Source of the DNA: Clostridiales bacterium
GTDB lineage: Bacteria; Bacillota; Clostridia; Oscillospirales; Acutalibacteraceae
Assembly: GCA_012523185.1 (NCBI GenBank)
Contig: JAAYIY010000040.1
Coordinates: 1 to 64,000 of the forward strand
DNA: 64,000 nt
Direction of reading: 5' to 3'
Part shown: in pieces, positions 17,776 to 25,510 of the stretch
Layout: every line of letters starts with the position of its first letter
Position numbering within the stretch: the first letter of the stretch is position 1
Notes under the pieces: model-generated
The model's input: only the letters and a program-made list of their open reading frames with translations
Databases searched by the model: none
What the model was told of the DNA's origin: nothing
Made by a program: the position numbers and the translations under genes

Positions 17776-19215
17776 TTATTTATCCGTGTCTTTTTCGGAT
17801 ATCTTTTTTTTATATTTGTTCTTTTTCTTTAGATTTGGTATTTCCGTAGGGTAGCAGCCGTTAAAGCACGCACGGCAAAAGCCGTTTTCCGGCCCGCGGT
17901 CCGTGAGCCTGTTGGCGCTTTCGATACTGAGGTAACCAAGGGAATCGACGTCAAGTATTTTTGCTATTTCCTCAATGGAGTTGTTGGCGGCAATAAGCGA
18001 TTCGGAGGAGCTTATATCAGTTCCGTAATAACAGGCGTTTATAAATGGCGGAGCGGATGAACGCATATGCACCTCGACAGCGCCGGCTTCGCGCAGCAGG
18101 CGCACTATCAGCGCGCACGTTGTGCCCCTGACGATTGAATCGTCGACAAGAACAACTCTTTTGCCGTTGACCGTATCGGAAACGGGGTTAAGCTTGATTT
18201 TTACTTTGTCCTCCCTTATTGATTGAGCGGGGGAAATGAAAGTCCTGCCGATGTATTTGTTTTTAATAAAGCCTAAACCGTATGGTATGCCGGATTTTGC
18301 AGCGTAACCCATTGCGGCGTCAATGCCCGAATCGGGAACACCGATTACAACATCTGCCGGGACGGGATGCTCGTCCGCAAGGAATTCACCTGCTCGGCGC
18401 CGCGCCGTGTGGACTGACACGCCGTCGATTATTGAATCAGGACGGGCAAAGTAAATGTATTCAAAAACACAAAGGGAGGGAGGAGCTTTGTGGCAGTGAT
18501 CAGTAATTGAGCGAACTCCGTTTTTGTCGAAAATCATTATTTCTCCCGGCTTAATATCTCGTATAAGCACAGCGCCGACAGAGTCGAGCGCGCAGCTTTC
18601 AGAGGCGACGACATAGCTTCCGTCGTCAGTGATGCCGTAGCAAAGCGGACGAAAACCCCTTTCGTCGCGCAGCGCAATCATCTTTGACGGCGACATGGCG
18701 ACAATGGAGTAAGAACCCTTTATTTTGTGCATGGCGCGGTTTATCGCCTCCTCGATAGAGGGAGCTTTAAGGCGTTCGCGTGTGATGAGAAATGAGATTA
18801 TTTCCGCATCGCTGTCGGTGTGGAAAATCGCTCCATCCATCTCAAGCTCCTCGCGAAGCTCAAAATAGTTTATAAGAGAGCCATTGTGTGAAAGAGCCAT
18901 CCTGCCCTTGATGTGGTTTACGACGATAGGCTGTGCGTTTGCCCTGCCGACTGTTTCGGCGGTGCTGTATCGGACATGACCGACAGCCATGTTTCCCTCA
19001 CCGAGAGAAGCCATCACTTCGGGCGTGAAAACATCGTCCACAAGCCCGGAATCCTTATAAGTGTTAAAAACACCGTCGTCGTTTACGCAGATGCCGCAGC
19101 TTTCCTGACCGCGGTGCTGCAAAGCGAACAGACCGAAATAGACAGAGGCGGCGACATTGGCTTTTGAGTTTGCGAAAATGCCGAAAACGCCGCATTCCTC
19201 ACGGACATTGCTCAT
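17776..19215 (-). CDS. purF: Amidophosphoribosyltransferase, iron-sulfur type
   Basis: PurF makes phosphoribosylamine from PRPP and glutamine, the committed step of purine synthesis. The N-terminal sequence MSNVREE precedes Cys8 (CGVFGIF), which becomes the N-terminal nucleophile after propeptide removal. Further motifs are GHVRYSTAE, SHNGSL, the PRPP-loop VVLVDDSIVRGTT near residue 345, and C-terminal cysteines (FCRACFNGCYPTEIP). The propeptide and the cysteines are the marks of the [4Fe-4S], oxygen-sensitive Bacillus-type enzyme. A lysine-rich C-terminal tail extends beyond the family core. It lies directly downstream of the palindromic element that separates it from purE. Confidence 0.98.
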   Translation of the reverse strand: MSNVREECGVFGIFANSKANVAASVYFGLFALQHRGQESCGICVNDDGVFNTYKDSGLVDDVFTPEVMASLGEGNMAVGHVRYSTAETVGRANAQPIVVNHIKGRMALSHNGSLINYFELREELEMDGAIFHTDSDAEIISFLITRERLKAPSIEEAINRAMHKIKGSYSIVAMSPSKMIALRDERGFRPLCYGITDDGSYVVASESCALDSVGAVLIRDIKPGEIMIFDKNGVRSITDHCHKAPPSLCVFEYIYFARPDSIIDGVSVHTARRRAGEFLADEHPVPADVVIGVPDSGIDAAMGYAAKSGIPYGLGFIKNKYIGRTFISPAQSIREDKVKIKLNPVSDTVNGKRVVLVDDSIVRGTTCALIVRLLREAGAVEVHMRSSAPPFINACYYGTDISSSESLIAANNSIEEIAKILDVDSLGYLSIESANRLTDRGPENGFCRACFNGCYPTEIPNLKKKNKYKKKISEKDTDK

Positions 19216-19233
19216 TTAATCATTCCCCTAAAC

Positions 19234-19413
19234 TTAAGGCAGCACCGCGCAATGAGCGGCTGAAGCCTTTGTTGTATGCTTGCTTGCATCTTTTCTGTCA
19301 TATCGCCCAAAAATGCTCGGCAATACACAAAGTATTGCCTGCGCTTTTTAGACAATCTGACGAAAAATCTGACGGCGCAATCGCACAACAATCATTGTGC
19401 GGTGTTGCCTTAA
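19234..19413. mobile_element. 180-bp palindromic MITE between purE and purF
   Basis: Both ends carry a 21-base terminal inverted repeat, beginning TTAAGGCAGCACCGCGCA at 19234 and ending GGTGTTGCCTTAA at 19413, matching at 19 of 21 positions when one is reverse complemented. The interior is also an imperfect palindrome whose apex is a perfect 8-bp stem, GGCAATAC (19319-19326) and GTATTGCC (19332-19339), around ACAAA. It holds no gene. Length, terminal repeats and lack of coding capacity fit a miniature inverted-repeat transposable element. It sits inside the pyr-pur operon, 18 bases upstream of the purF start codon and 12 bases after the purE stop. Confidence 0.8.
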
Positions 19414-19425
19414 AACAAAATGTGT

Positions 19426-19920
19426 TTAACTCAAGAAAGAAGCTGAAATCGCGGTATCCTTTTCAAGAACCTTTTCCGCCGCAAGCTTGCGTGAACAATC
19501 AAGCTTTGCGGCAAGCTCCGAATCTGAAACGGCAAGAATCTGCACGGCTAAAAATGCCGCGTTCGCGGCGCCGTTTATGGCGACTGTCGCTACCGGTATC
19601 CCCGGAGGCATCATCACTGTCGAAAGAAGCGCGTCCATCCCTTCGAGCGCGGACGACTTAACAGGGATGCCTATCACAGGCAAAGTGGTGTTTGCCGCAA
19701 TCGCCCCTGCCAGGTGAGCGGCCATTCCGGCGGCCGCGATTATTACACCAAAGCCGTTTTTTCTCGCGTTTGTTGAAAAATCTTTTGCCTCGTCGGGAGT
19801 GCGGTGCGCCGAATAGACATGAACCTCAAACGGAACATTAAAATCCTTTAAAACCACAGCGGCTTTTTCGACGATCGGCAGGTCGCTGTCGCTGCCCATT
19901 ATGATTGCTGCTTTTTTCAT
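19426..19920 (-). CDS. purE: N5-carboxyaminoimidazole ribonucleotide mutase (class I PurE)
   Basis: PurE converts N5-CAIR to CAIR. The 164-residue protein has the GSDSDLPI motif at residues 9-16, the SAHRTPD catalytic histidine block near residue 42, [11 protein letters not shown] near 64, and the PVIGIPV and [11 protein letters not shown] segments, all class I features. PurK, its usual partner, is not in the window. It begins 21 bases after pyrI with a GGAGGG ribosome binding site, which joins the pyrimidine and purine genes into one transcription unit. Confidence 0.97.
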   Translation of the reverse strand: MKKAAIIMGSDSDLPIVEKAAVVLKDFNVPFEVHVYSAHRTPDEAKDFSTNARKNGFGVIIAAAGMAAHLAGAIAANTTLPVIGIPVKSSALEGMDALLSTVMMPPGIPVATVAINGAANAAFLAVQILAVSDSELAAKLDCSRKLAAEKVLEKDTAISASFLS

Positions 19921-19941
19921 TTTGCCCTCCGTAATGACTGC

Positions 19942-20364
19942 TTATTTATCCTTTGCCCTTGATTCGCAATAGACACACCTGTAAATCCTGTTTTCCCTGT
20001 CTGTCAGCCGAAAAATCTGCGGCAGCTCCTGCTCCGTCGATGTGATGCAGCGCGGATTTTTGCAGGCGATTACATTGCGCACCTCGTCAGGCAGGGCAAG
20101 CTTCCTTTTTTCAAACAGCTTGCCGTCCTTAATGATGTTGACAGTGATATTTGGGTCGATGTATCCGAGCACGTCAAGGTCAAGATCAAACATATCGGCG
20201 ACTTTTATGATGTCCTTTTTTCCCATCTTGCGGCTTGAAACATTTTTGATGATAGCGACGGAACATTCAAGTCTCTCAAGATGCAGGATGCGGTAAATTT
20301 CCATGCACATCCCGGCGCTGATGTGATCAAGCACAATCCCGTTTGTGATTTCATCTATAATCAT
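19942..20364 (-). CDS. pyrI: Aspartate carbamoyltransferase regulatory subunit
   Basis: PyrI is the nucleotide-binding regulatory chain that makes PyrB allosteric. The 140-residue protein starts with the ITNGIVLDHI motif and ends with a zinc site of four cysteines (CKNPRC near residue 107 and CVYC near 131). The effector-binding N-terminal domain includes VSSRKMGKKDIIKV. It begins 3 bases after pyrB with a GGAGGTGG ribosome binding site. Its presence argues for enteric/clostridial-type feedback regulation by nucleotides rather than the PyrI-less Bacillus enzyme. Confidence 0.97.
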   Translation of the reverse strand: MIIDEITNGIVLDHISAGMCMEIYRILHLERLECSVAIIKNVSSRKMGKKDIIKVADMFDLDLDVLGYIDPNITVNIIKDGKLFEKRKLALPDEVRNVIACKNPRCITSTEQELPQIFRLTDRENRIYRCVYCESRAKDK

Positions 20365-20367
20365 TTG

Positions 20368-21282
20368 TCAAACCACCTCCAAAAGCTTCAGTATGAGCGC
20401 CATTCGTATATATTTGCCATAGCTGACCTGCTTAAAGTAGCAAGCTCTCGGATCGTCGTCAACCGCGACTGATATTTCGTTAACCCTCGGCAGGGGATGC
20501 ATAACGCACATATCTTTCTTCGCGTTTTTGAGCTTGTCCGGAGTGAGGATGTAGCTGTCCTTCAGCCGCACATAATCCGCCTCGTTAAAAAAACGTTCGC
20601 GCTGCACTCTTGTCATATAAAGTATGTCAAGAGTCGGCATGACGGCGCCGATGTCTTTTGTTTCGATATATTCAAGCCCGATTTTGTCAAGGACATTTTG
20701 TTTCATATATTCAGGTATCTGAAGCTCGTCCGGTGAGATGAGAACAAATTTTATGCCGTCATACCTTGACATGGCGGAAATAAGCGAGTGAACTGTCCGA
20801 CCGAATTTTAAGTCGCCGCAAAACCCGACTGTCATGTTAGAAAGCCTGCCTTTTTCACGGCTTATCGTTAAAAGATCGGTCAAGGTTTGAGTCGGGTGGT
20901 TGTGACCGCCGTCGCCTGCGTTGATGACGGGAGAAATGGATTTCATTGACGCCACAAGCGGCGCCCCTTCTTTCGGGTGGCGCATGACAATGATGTCCGC
21001 ATAGCAGCTGACAGCGCGAACCGTGTCGGAGACGCTTTCGCCTTTCGCAACGGAACTGCCGCTCGCCTCCGAGAAGCCGATTACATTGCCGCCCAGCTCA
21101 TACATTGCGGCTTCAAAGCTGAGGCGTGTCCTCGTAGACGGCTCAAAGAATAAGGTGGCAAGCTTTTTGCCGCGGCACTTTTCGGAGTAAGCCCCCGGGT
21201 TGTCTATGATGTCGACGGCGATGGAAATAAGCTCGTTGATTTCCTCTGTGCTTAGCTCAAGAATATCTATAAGACTTCTCAT
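20368..21282 (-). CDS. pyrB: Aspartate carbamoyltransferase catalytic subunit
   Basis: PyrB condenses carbamoyl phosphate and aspartate. The 304-residue length and the motifs [15 protein letters not shown] (residues 45-59), [26 protein letters not shown] (near residue 128), [22 protein letters not shown] and [10 protein letters not shown] are diagnostic. It lies between pyrE (4 bases upstream) and pyrI, and the three are presumably translated from one message. Confidence 0.99.
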   Translation of the reverse strand: MRSLIDILELSTEEINELISIAVDIIDNPGAYSEKCRGKKLATLFFEPSTRTRLSFEAAMYELGGNVIGFSEASGSSVAKGESVSDTVRAVSCYADIIVMRHPKEGAPLVASMKSISPVINAGDGGHNHPTQTLTDLLTISREKGRLSNMTVGFCGDLKFGRTVHSLISAMSRYDGIKFVLISPDELQIPEYMKQNVLDKIGLEYIETKDIGAVMPTLDILYMTRVQRERFFNEADYVRLKDSYILTPDKLKNAKKDMCVMHPLPRVNEISVAVDDDPRACYFKQVSYGKYIRMALILKLLEVV

Positions 21283-21286
21283 GACA

Positions 21287-21928
21287 TCAACCCTTTCGTG
21301 GTTTTATCCAGCTTTCGTCTGATGGATTGTCCCTGAACGAAATTAATCTTTTAATATCATCAGCGGCGATATACCCCTCGTCGGCGGCAACCTGTGCCAC
21401 AGTGTCAAAGCTTGTAAGGCTCACATTTTTGACGCCTGCCGCGTCAAGCCTGTCAAGTCCCTTTTTCATGCCGTATGTAAAAATGCTCACGATTCCGAGG
21501 ACGTCGGCGCCCGCTTCCCTCAAAACCTCGACGACCTCAATCACGCTGCCGCCCGTTGAAATCAAATCCTCAACAACAACTGTCTTCTGACCCTTTTTAA
21601 GCTTGCCCTCGATTTGGTTTTGTCTGCCGTGGATTTTTGCGCCGGATCGGACATATCCCATCGGCAAGCTTAAAATATGTGCTGTAATAGCTGCGTGCGC
21701 AATTCCCGCAGTGCTTGTTCCCATCAGCACCTCGCAATCGGGATAGTGGGCTTTGACCGCGGCGGCAAGCGCGTTTTCAATGTCGAGGCGGACGGAGGGC
21801 GCTGTGAGTGTCAAGCGATTGTCGCAGTAAACGGGGCTTTTGATGCCGCTTGCCCATGTGAACGGCTCGTCCGGCCTGAAAAACACAGCTCCTATTGAAA
21901 GCAGGCTTTTGGCTATGAGCTTGTCCAT
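21287..21928 (-). CDS. pyrE: Orotate phosphoribosyltransferase
   Basis: PyrE makes orotidine 5'-phosphate from orotate and PRPP. The 213-residue protein shows the substrate segment [16 protein letters not shown] near residue 24, [10 protein letters not shown] and the PRPP-binding [25 protein letters not shown] near residue 119. A strong GGAAGGGAG ribosome binding site precedes the ATG. It lies 22 bases after pyrF. Confidence 0.97.
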   Translation of the reverse strand: MDKLIAKSLLSIGAVFFRPDEPFTWASGIKSPVYCDNRLTLTAPSVRLDIENALAAAVKAHYPDCEVLMGTSTAGIAHAAITAHILSLPMGYVRSGAKIHGRQNQIEGKLKKGQKTVVVEDLISTGGSVIEVVEVLREAGADVLGIVSIFTYGMKKGLDRLDAAGVKNVSLTSFDTVAQVAADEGYIAADDIKRLISFRDNPSDESWIKPRKG

Positions 21929-21950
21929 TTATTATCTCCCTTCCTTAAAG

Positions 21951-22649
21951 TCATTCGGTAAATTCTTTCAAACATCTTCTGTATGCCGCGACAGGGTTGT
22001 CGGCTCTTGTGACGGGTCTGCCCACGACTATATAGTCGGAGCCTATTTCGCGCGCCTGTTTCGGAGTCGTAATCCTTACTTGATCGCCTTTTTCGCCGCC
22101 GTCAAAACGTATGCCCGGCGTAACAGTCAGAAAGCTGTTTCCGCAGCGCTCTTTAACCTTGCCCGCTTCGAGAGGCGAGCAGACGACGCCGTCAAGCCCC
22201 GCGGTCTTGGCATTTTCGGCATAACGCATCACAACCTCGTCAAGCGGCAAATCTATGAGTATATCGTTCTTCATCCGCTCCTCGCTTGTTGACGTAAGCT
22301 GAGTTACGGCTATCAGCAAAGGACGTGTGCCGTCGGGGCGCTCCAAGCCCTTTGCCGCCGCCTCCATCATGGCGGCGGTGCCGGAGGCGTGAAGGTTTAT
22401 CATGTCGGCTCCCAGCGACGACAGCGCCGACATTGCCCTCATCACGGTGTTTGGTATGTCGTGGAGCTTTAAGTCAAGAAAAATTTTGTGACCGCGCCGC
22501 TTTATCTCGCGGACAATTTCCGGACCCTCCGCGTAAAAAAGCTCCATCCCGACCTTGAGATACGGCTTTTCTTCCTTAAACAAATCAAGAAAAGCGTATG
22601 TCTCGTCCTTCGTGCTGAAATCACAGGCAATTATTACGTCTTTGCCCAT
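21951..22649 (-). CDS. pyrF: Orotidine 5'-phosphate decarboxylase
   Basis: PyrF decarboxylates OMP to UMP. The 232-residue protein carries the IIACDF start strand, the catalytic FLDLKLHDIPNTV motif (Asp-Lys-x-x-Asp, near residue 57), MINLHASG, TPGIR and the VVGRPVT phosphate loop. The ATG at 22649 overlaps the pyrD stop in the TGATG arrangement and has AGGAGGTG upstream, so it is favoured over the in-frame TTG one codon earlier. Confidence 0.97.
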   Translation of the reverse strand: MGKDVIIACDFSTKDETYAFLDLFKEEKPYLKVGMELFYAEGPEIVREIKRRGHKIFLDLKLHDIPNTVMRAMSALSSLGADMINLHASGTAAMMEAAAKGLERPDGTRPLLIAVTQLTSTSEERMKNDILIDLPLDEVVMRYAENAKTAGLDGVVCSPLEAGKVKERCGNSFLTVTPGIRFDGGEKGDQVRITTPKQAREIGSDYIVVGRPVTRADNPVAAYRRCLKEFTE

Positions 22650-23560
22650 CAATGCGCACCTCCTGTTATGTCAGAAATATTTTCAATCCCGTACTTTTGC
22701 ATCGTGTCGGGAAGACTGTCTATTATGGTCTTGCACGCATAAGGCTCGACAAGATTGGCGGCGCCGACCTGGACAGCCGCCGCTCCGGCAAGCATCATCT
22801 CTATGACATCCTCGGCGGAAGCGACGCCGCCCATGCCGATAATCGGTATTTTAACAGCTTCATAAACCTGATAAACCATCCGCAGCGCAACGGGTAAAAT
22901 CGCCCTGCCTGAAAAACCGCCTGTTTTGTTGTGTATGACAGGCTTTTTAGTCTTTAAATCTATCCTCATGCCAAGCAGTGTGTTTATGAGGCTCAAGCCG
23001 TCGGCGCCCGCTTCCTCACACGCGCGGGCGATTGACACAATGTCTGTTACATTTGGCGAAAGCTTAATGTAGACGGGCTTTGAGGTCACCGCCTTGACGG
23101 CTTTTGTGACCGCCGCCGCCGATTCGGGTGATGTGCCGAAGCTCATTCCGCCGTCGCGGACATTTGGGCAGCTCACATTTACCTCGATGATTCCGACACA
23201 TTCCTCTTTATCTATCTTTTCGCAGCAAAAGACATATTCCTCGACAGAAAAACCGCTTATATTTGCTATTATCGGCTTTTTAAAGTGCCGTCGCAGTCTT
23301 GGCAGCTCATCGGAAATCACCTTGTCGATGCCGGGATTTTGAAGCCCGACGGAATTTATCATGCCTTGAGTGCATTCGGCTATTCTGGGAGTGGGGTTGC
23401 CGAAACGCGCCTCTTTTGTGGTGCCTTTTATTGAAATTGAGCCGAGAATGCTGATGTCATAAATCTCGGCAAACTCATAGCCGAACCCGAATGTGCCGCT
23501 GGCGGGTATAACAGGATTTGAAAGTGTGATTCCGCTGAGGACGACACTTGTGTTCACCAT
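22649..23560 (-). CDS. pyrD: Dihydroorotate dehydrogenase B, catalytic subunit
   Basis: This FMN enzyme of pyrimidine synthesis transfers electrons through PyrK to NAD. From the ATG at 23560 the product is 303 residues, starting with VNTSVVLSGITLSNPVIPASG. It shows NSVGLQNPGI, the catalytic-cysteine region NVSCPNVRDGG and the FMN-binding IIGMGGVASAEDVIEMMLAGA. An upstream extension would run through pyrK. The AAGGAGGAG ribosome binding site and the ATGGTGA overlap with the pyrK stop fix this start. Confidence 0.98.
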   Translation of the reverse strand: MVNTSVVLSGITLSNPVIPASGTFGFGYEFAEIYDISILGSISIKGTTKEARFGNPTPRIAECTQGMINSVGLQNPGIDKVISDELPRLRRHFKKPIIANISGFSVEEYVFCCEKIDKEECVGIIEVNVSCPNVRDGGMSFGTSPESAAAVTKAVKAVTSKPVYIKLSPNVTDIVSIARACEEAGADGLSLINTLLGMRIDLKTKKPVIHNKTGGFSGRAILPVALRMVYQVYEAVKIPIIGMGGVASAEDVIEMMLAGAAAVQVGAANLVEPYACKTIIDSLPDTMQKYGIENISDITGGAH

Positions 23561-24291
23561 ATTATCTCCTCCTTCGCAAGGACGGGGCCGTCCTTGCAAA
23601 TGCGCTTGCTGCCGTATTTTGTTTTGCAGGAGCAGCCCATGCAAGCACCGAAGCCGCAGCCCATCCGCTCCTCAAAGCTCAGCTCGCCGCTTGACGCGGA
23701 AATGTCGTATATTGCTTTGAGCATCGGCTCGGGGCCGCAGGCGTAAAAGAAAGTGTAGCGCAAATCAAGGCTCTCTACCAAGTCGGACACAAAGCCCTTA
23801 AAACCGAAGCTCCCGTCGACCGTGGACGCGTGTGTCGCTACGCCAAGCCTTGCGAACTCCTTTGTGTAAAAAACTTCGTCGGCGGTGTTGAAGCCGAGGG
23901 CGGCGACAGGGCTTTTGCCCTCCGCCAAGAGCCTTTTGGCAAGCATATAAAGCGGAGGGATGCCGACGCCTCCGCCGACAAGGAGAGGGGCGGTGCCGCT
24001 TTTATCAGTGTCAAAGCCGTTGCCGAGCCCTGATAAAACATCAAGATCGGCGCCCGCGGCAAGGGAGGACATATATTCAGTGCCTTTGCCGACGACTTTG
24101 TATACGATTGTGATGCTGCCTCCCTCACAGTCGCAGACAGATATGGGACGGCGCAGATAAAAGCCGTCAAGGGCAATGTTGATAAACTGACCGGGCGCTG
24201 AAATGGCGGAGGTGTCGCCTGACAGCTTCATTTGAAAAATGCCTTTGGCGACACGCCTGTTTTCGGTTATTGCAAACAATCCCTTTTTCAA
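23554..24291 (-). CDS. pyrK: Dihydroorotate dehydrogenase electron transfer subunit
   Basis: PyrK passes electrons from PyrD to NAD+ through FAD and a [2Fe-2S] cluster. The 245-residue protein has the FAD-binding RRPISVCD motif near residue 50, the nucleotide-binding GGGVGIPPLY and the C-terminal cysteine cluster CGFGACMGCSCKT. The TTG at 24291 is preferred to the GTG at 24300, because the only Shine-Dalgarno (GGAG at 24300-24303) overlaps the GTG and is 8 bases from the TTG. It is the first structural gene of the operon. Confidence 0.95.
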   Translation of the reverse strand: MKKGLFAITENRRVAKGIFQMKLSGDTSAISAPGQFINIALDGFYLRRPISVCDCEGGSITIVYKVVGKGTEYMSSLAAGADLDVLSGLGNGFDTDKSGTAPLLVGGGVGIPPLYMLAKRLLAEGKSPVAALGFNTADEVFYTKEFARLGVATHASTVDGSFGFKGFVSDLVESLDLRYTFFYACGPEPMLKAIYDISASSGELSFEERMGCGFGACMGCSCKTKYGSKRICKDGPVLAKEEIIW

Positions 24292-24296
24292 AGACT

Positions 24297-24506
24297 TCAC
24301 TCCAAAACAACTGCCTGGAATCGGCGGGTAAAAAATAAAAAAACGCCCGTAAAAGATATACTTCTACAAAGCGGTCGAACAATTAATTTTGACGGGCAGC
24401 AAGCCGGTGAAAGCAAGGCGGGCAGAAAAAGATAAAGCGTGTCCGCAGATAAGTTTACACCGTGAAAAGCGAAAAACAGGAAAGGCGGACGAAACGCGTA
24501 TGTCAC
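24297..24506 (-). CDS. Candidate pyr leader peptide spanning the attenuator
   Basis: A 69-codon frame runs from a GTG at 24506, through the candidate attenuator, to a TGA at 24297-24299, six bases before the pyrK start. It has 11 phenylalanines and many leucines, reflecting pyrimidine-rich, U-rich stretches in the leader RNA. GAGG lies only 4 bases from the GTG, so initiation is uncertain. The layout recalls the E. coli pyrBI leader, where translation of a U-rich region decides whether RNA polymerase passes the terminator when UTP is scarce. It may instead be a chance frame. Confidence 0.35.
   Translation of the reverse strand: MTYAFRPPFLFFAFHGVNLSADTLYLFLPALLSPACCPSKLIVRPLCRSISFTGVFLFFTRRFQAVVLE
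24328..24397 (-). terminator. Candidate attenuator upstream of pyrK
   Basis: On the minus strand GCCCGTCAAAA (24387-24397) can pair with TTTTACGGGC (24345-24354) with one bulged C. A run of T broken by one A follows (about 24328-24343). The loop is long, 32 bases. Because it lies after the promoter and before pyrK, it would act as a transcription attenuator for the whole pyr-pur operon. No PyrR-type anti-antiterminator sequence was recognised. Confidence 0.55.
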
Positions 24507-24556
24507 CCAACCTCAACCTAATTCCACCTTTCAAAAGAACAATTAACGACACATAA

Positions 24557-24586
24557 AATATAACATAAAATGAGGTCTTTAGTCAA
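24557..24586 (-). promoter_or_regulatory. Promoter of the pyr-pur operon
   Basis: Minus-strand TTGACT (24581-24586) and TATATT (24557-24562) are 18 bases apart. The leader that would follow is about 250 bases long before pyrK, long enough for the attenuator and leader frame. A hairpin with GAAAGGTGG pairing to CCGCCTTTC forms early in this leader. Confidence 0.6.
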
Positions 24587-24665
24587 TCGGCGAATGGAAC
24601 ATATATTTTTATCATTATCGACACATTATTGGCAAGAGTAACAAGGCGCGGCGACAGCGGGGACG

Positions 24666-24697
24666 AAAAAAAGACTGCAAAAGCAGCCTTTTTAAAA
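24666..24697 (-). terminator. Terminator of rpmB
   Basis: The minus strand reads GGCTGC, loop TTTT, GCAGTC, then seven T. The six-base stem (24673-24678 with 24683-24688) includes one G-U pair. The sequence also reads as GACTGC-AAAA-GCAGCC-TTTTT on the plus strand, so it may work in both directions. It lies about 70 bases after the rpmB stop. Confidence 0.7.
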
Positions 24698-24756
24698 ATG
24701 TCCGACATCAGCGGCGCGGTGTTGCCCTTTGTGTGCAATTTGTAAAGAGCGGTGAA

Positions 24757-24945
24757 TCAGACGGCACGCGTAACCTTGCCGGAGCGAAGGCAGCGCGTAC
24801 ACGCGTAAACACGCTTTGGTGAACCGTCAACGATTGCTTTAACGCGCTTTACATTGGGCTTCCATGTCCTGTTTGAACGCCTGTGTGAGTGGGAAATCTT
24901 GATGCCGAAAGAAACGCGCTTTCCGCAATATTCGCACTTTGCCAT
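24757..24945 (-). CDS. rpmB: Ribosomal protein bL28
   Basis: bL28 is a component of the large ribosomal subunit. The 62-residue basic protein begins MAKCEYCGKRV and keeps both CxxC pairs (residues 4-7 and about 51-54, CTRC), so this is the zinc-binding form. The GNxxSHSHRRSxRxWKPNxxxV-type core is present (SHSHRRSNRTWKPN). AAGGAGGTG eight bases before the ATG at 24945 fixes the start. It is monocistronic, with its own promoter and terminator. Confidence 0.98.
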   Translation of the reverse strand: MAKCEYCGKRVSFGIKISHSHRRSNRTWKPNVKRVKAIVDGSPKRVYACTRCLRSGKVTRAV

Positions 24946-25008
24946 GATTGGCACCTCCTTACGATTGCATTTGATGCAAAAACATACTGTTAATCGATAG
25001 CAGGAAAT

Positions 25009-25037
25009 ATATTATCAGATGTTATGACAAAAAGCAA
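25009..25037 (-). promoter_or_regulatory. Promoter of rpmB
   Basis: Minus-strand TTGCTT (25032-25037) and TAATAT (25009-25014) are 17 bases apart, 64 bases before the rpmB start codon. Confidence 0.5.
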
Positions 25038-25091
25038 GGGTTTTTAGAAAATTTTCGATAATTATGAGAATCAAGTTTTAATAAATCGCGC

Positions 25092-25120
25092 TTGACAATT
25101 TTTTTGTTACGCACTATACT
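25092..25120 (+). promoter_or_regulatory. Promoter of the cobalamin-riboswitch ECF operon
   Basis: TTGACA (25092-25097) and TATACT (25115-25120) are 17 bases apart, immediately upstream of the riboswitch, which gives a natural transcription start near 25127. Confidence 0.8.
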
Positions 25121-25123
25121 TAA

Positions 25124-25345
25124 AACATTGCGTGGTGTGCAAAGCGCGCCTAACAGGGAATCCGGTGAAAAACCGGAGCAGCTCACAAACTACTGTAAAA
25201 GCTACGAAACGTCAGCGCGGTTTGACCGCGCAAACAATCACTGGAGCCGAGGCTCCGGGAAGACAGACGGAATAGGCTTGAAGCTTTTAGCCAGGAGACC
25301 TGCCATGCAAAGGGTACAAGCCTTTCGGTGAGGGGAGCTTGGGAC
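25124..25345 (+). ncRNA. Cobalamin riboswitch (B12 element)
   Basis: The RNA contains the conserved AACAGGGAA and GGTGAAAAACCGG core segments, CTACTGT, GGGAAG, and the B12 box AGCCAGGAGACCTGCC (25289-25304). This class binds adenosyl- or methylcobalamin and lowers expression of cobalamin synthesis or transport genes. A Rho-independent terminator follows at 25422-25455, upstream of the ECF transporter genes, so control is probably by premature termination when B12 is abundant. Confidence 0.92.
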
Positions 25346-25421
25346 CGAAGAGCACTTGTTATGCAGGTTGTGCGTGTGCGTGAGCATAGCTTTGGTACAG
25401 GTGTTTTTGGTTGCTTTTAAA

Positions 25422-25455
25422 GCGAACCTTACCGTTAAGGTGGGTTCGTTTTTTT
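25422..25455 (+). terminator. Expression-platform terminator of the cobalamin riboswitch
   Basis: GCGAACC (25422) pairs with GGTTCG (ending about 25448), with a nested ACCTTA/TAAGGT possibility, followed by a T run to 25455. It lies between the riboswitch and the ecfT start and would be the regulated terminator. Confidence 0.75.
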
Positions 25456-25510
25456 AATTTATATATACATATAAAATCAAGGGAGGCGTACACGCGGCAG
25501 ACGCGCAATC

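Noticed and set aside
19164-19661. 165-codon open frame covering the purE-purF gap
   Set aside because: It runs through the MITE and antisense to purE and the start of purF; the palindromic element explains the gap.
24364-24552. Alternative 62-codon leader frame before pyrK
   Set aside because: No ribosome binding site, and the start would lie at or before the expected transcription start; the 69-codon frame fits the attenuator better.
24700-24740. GCGCGGTGTTGCC resembling the MITE terminus
   Set aside because: Only about 13 bases match and there is no partner inverted repeat nearby, so it is most likely coincidence.
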